Assembly: GCA_944388825.1 (NCBI GenBank)
Contig: CALXKG010000100.1
Coordinates: 1-5,516, forward strand
DNA: 5,516 nucleotides
Direction of reading: 5' to 3'
Source of the DNA: an uncultured Clostridia bacterium
Lineage (GTDB): Bacteria > Bacillota > Clostridia > Oscillospirales > Ruminococcaceae
The position numbers and the translations under genes were made by a program. The notes below the pieces were generated by a model that did not search any database, was not told the origin of the DNA, and saw only the letters and a list, made by a program, of their open reading frames with translations. Positions 5,176 to 5,516 of this stretch are shown piece after piece. Position 1 is the stretch's first letter; the number at the start of each line of letters is the position of its first letter.

Positions 5176-5378
5176 ACAACTTAATGGATAAGCACTGCCC
5201 CAAAGGCTCCCTCCCCGAGGGAGCTGTCATCGAAGATGACTGAAGGAGTAAGATTATTCAGCAAAACTGAATAACCAAACAAGTTAAACTTTTGAAAGAA
5301 AAAACAGCTTTCGCTTGTTTTTCCCACTCCTTCCGGCGCATCCGCGGCCGGGGTTCGTGCCTTCCGAAAAGTTGTATT
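5176..5378. repeat. Palindromic MITE-like repeat, copy B
   Basis: The ends are ACAACTT (5176-5182) and AAGTTGT (5369-5375). Shell and core match copy A: hairpin GCTCCCTC/GAGGGAGC, then GTCATC/GATGAC, then GAAGGAGT (5242-5249) pairing with ACTCCTTC (5326-5333). Between those arms the interior is AT-rich and unrelated to copy A, with a stem at 5254-5274 (8 bp) and a nested one formed by AAACAAG/CTTGTTT and GAAAG/CTTTC (5277-5320). The last core hairpin of copy A is missing here: a 21-base piece is absent after CATCCGCG. The element lies between two minus-strand genes and contains no coding sequence. Confidence 0.83.
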
Positions 5379-5390
5379 GTTCTGATATTC

Positions 5391-5516
5391 TCACAGCATC
5401 CCGACGATATGCATAAACACCGTCGAGCTGACGACCGAGACCAGCGCCGTCACGCCGAACGCGGCCAGCACCCCCACCGGCGATACCCCGCCCTTTCTGG
5501 CGAGGGCGCCGTAATA
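5391..5516 (-). CDS. C-terminal end of an unidentified membrane protein (partial)
   Basis: An open frame enters from the right edge and ends in TGA at 5391-5393, giving the last 41 residues of a protein. It begins YYGALARKGG and continues with a hydrophobic stretch of about 28 residues (VLAAFGVTALVSVV onward), ending VFMHIVGML. This looks like a final membrane-spanning helix preceded by a basic cytoplasmic loop. The pattern of Tyr-Tyr-Gly-Ala, a basic turn and then a last helix is loosely like the end of SpmB-type spore maturation/Gate proteins, but the match is too short to name it. Repeat copy B begins 12 bases after the stop, and no classical terminator separates them. Confidence 0.6.
   Translation of the reverse strand, partial: YYGALARKGGVSPVGVLAAFGVTALVSVVSSTVFMHIVGML

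Noticed and set aside
5391..5516. Naming the partial gene spmB
   Set aside because: Only 41 residues are visible and the similarity is a loose pattern of a basic turn and a last helix. Sequence beyond the window is needed for a name.

Overview
The window reads as a GC-rich chromosomal stretch of a Firmicutes/Clostridia-type bacterium. The main evidence is a clear IreB (UPF0297) protein, a family essentially confined to Firmicutes, together with strong AGGAGG-type ribosome binding sites, a YtrA-type GntR/ABC-2 cassette and a DUF975 membrane protein. The palindromic intergenic repeats are of a kind I associate with gut Oscillospirales; that placement is inference.

Layout, left to right. (1) 15-1419, plus strand: an aldo/keto reductase with a C-terminal two-cluster ferredoxin-like domain, followed after one base by a MerR-family regulator of the AdhR type that has a cysteine at position 52. 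The pair ends in a strong intrinsic terminator (1429-1460). (2) 1461-1876: no gene. It holds a 214-bp palindromic repeat (copy A) and a near-consensus promoter whose -10 box overlaps an inverted repeat. (3) 1877-3755, plus strand: a compact three-gene operon of a GntR/YtrA-type repressor (TTG start), an ABC ATPase and an ABC-2 permease. Its order and families recall pmtR-pmtA-pmtB and ytr systems. (4) 3845-4221: ireB with its own promoter and a strong terminator shared with the converging gene. (5) 4232-5092, minus strand: a DUF975 multi-pass membrane protein with a good promoter and a hairpin at its predicted transcript start. (6) 5114-5378: two more repeat copies in tandem (C, short; B, long), then the C-terminal end of an unidentified minus-strand membrane protein that runs off the window.

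How the parts work together. The first pair looks like a thiol/aldehyde-sensing regulator coupled to a reductase. The second group looks like a self-repressed exporter that removes a compound, possibly an envelope-active peptide or drug, which relieves the repressor. The remaining genes are housekeeping or unknown.

The most unusual content is the repeat family. Copies A and B have an outer shell with 7-bp inverted ends and a variable, highly foldable core. Copy C is the shell alone, closed exactly where the core sits in the others. Two stem positions in the core change together between A and B, so the structure seems to be conserved. No CRISPR array, tRNA or rRNA was seen.
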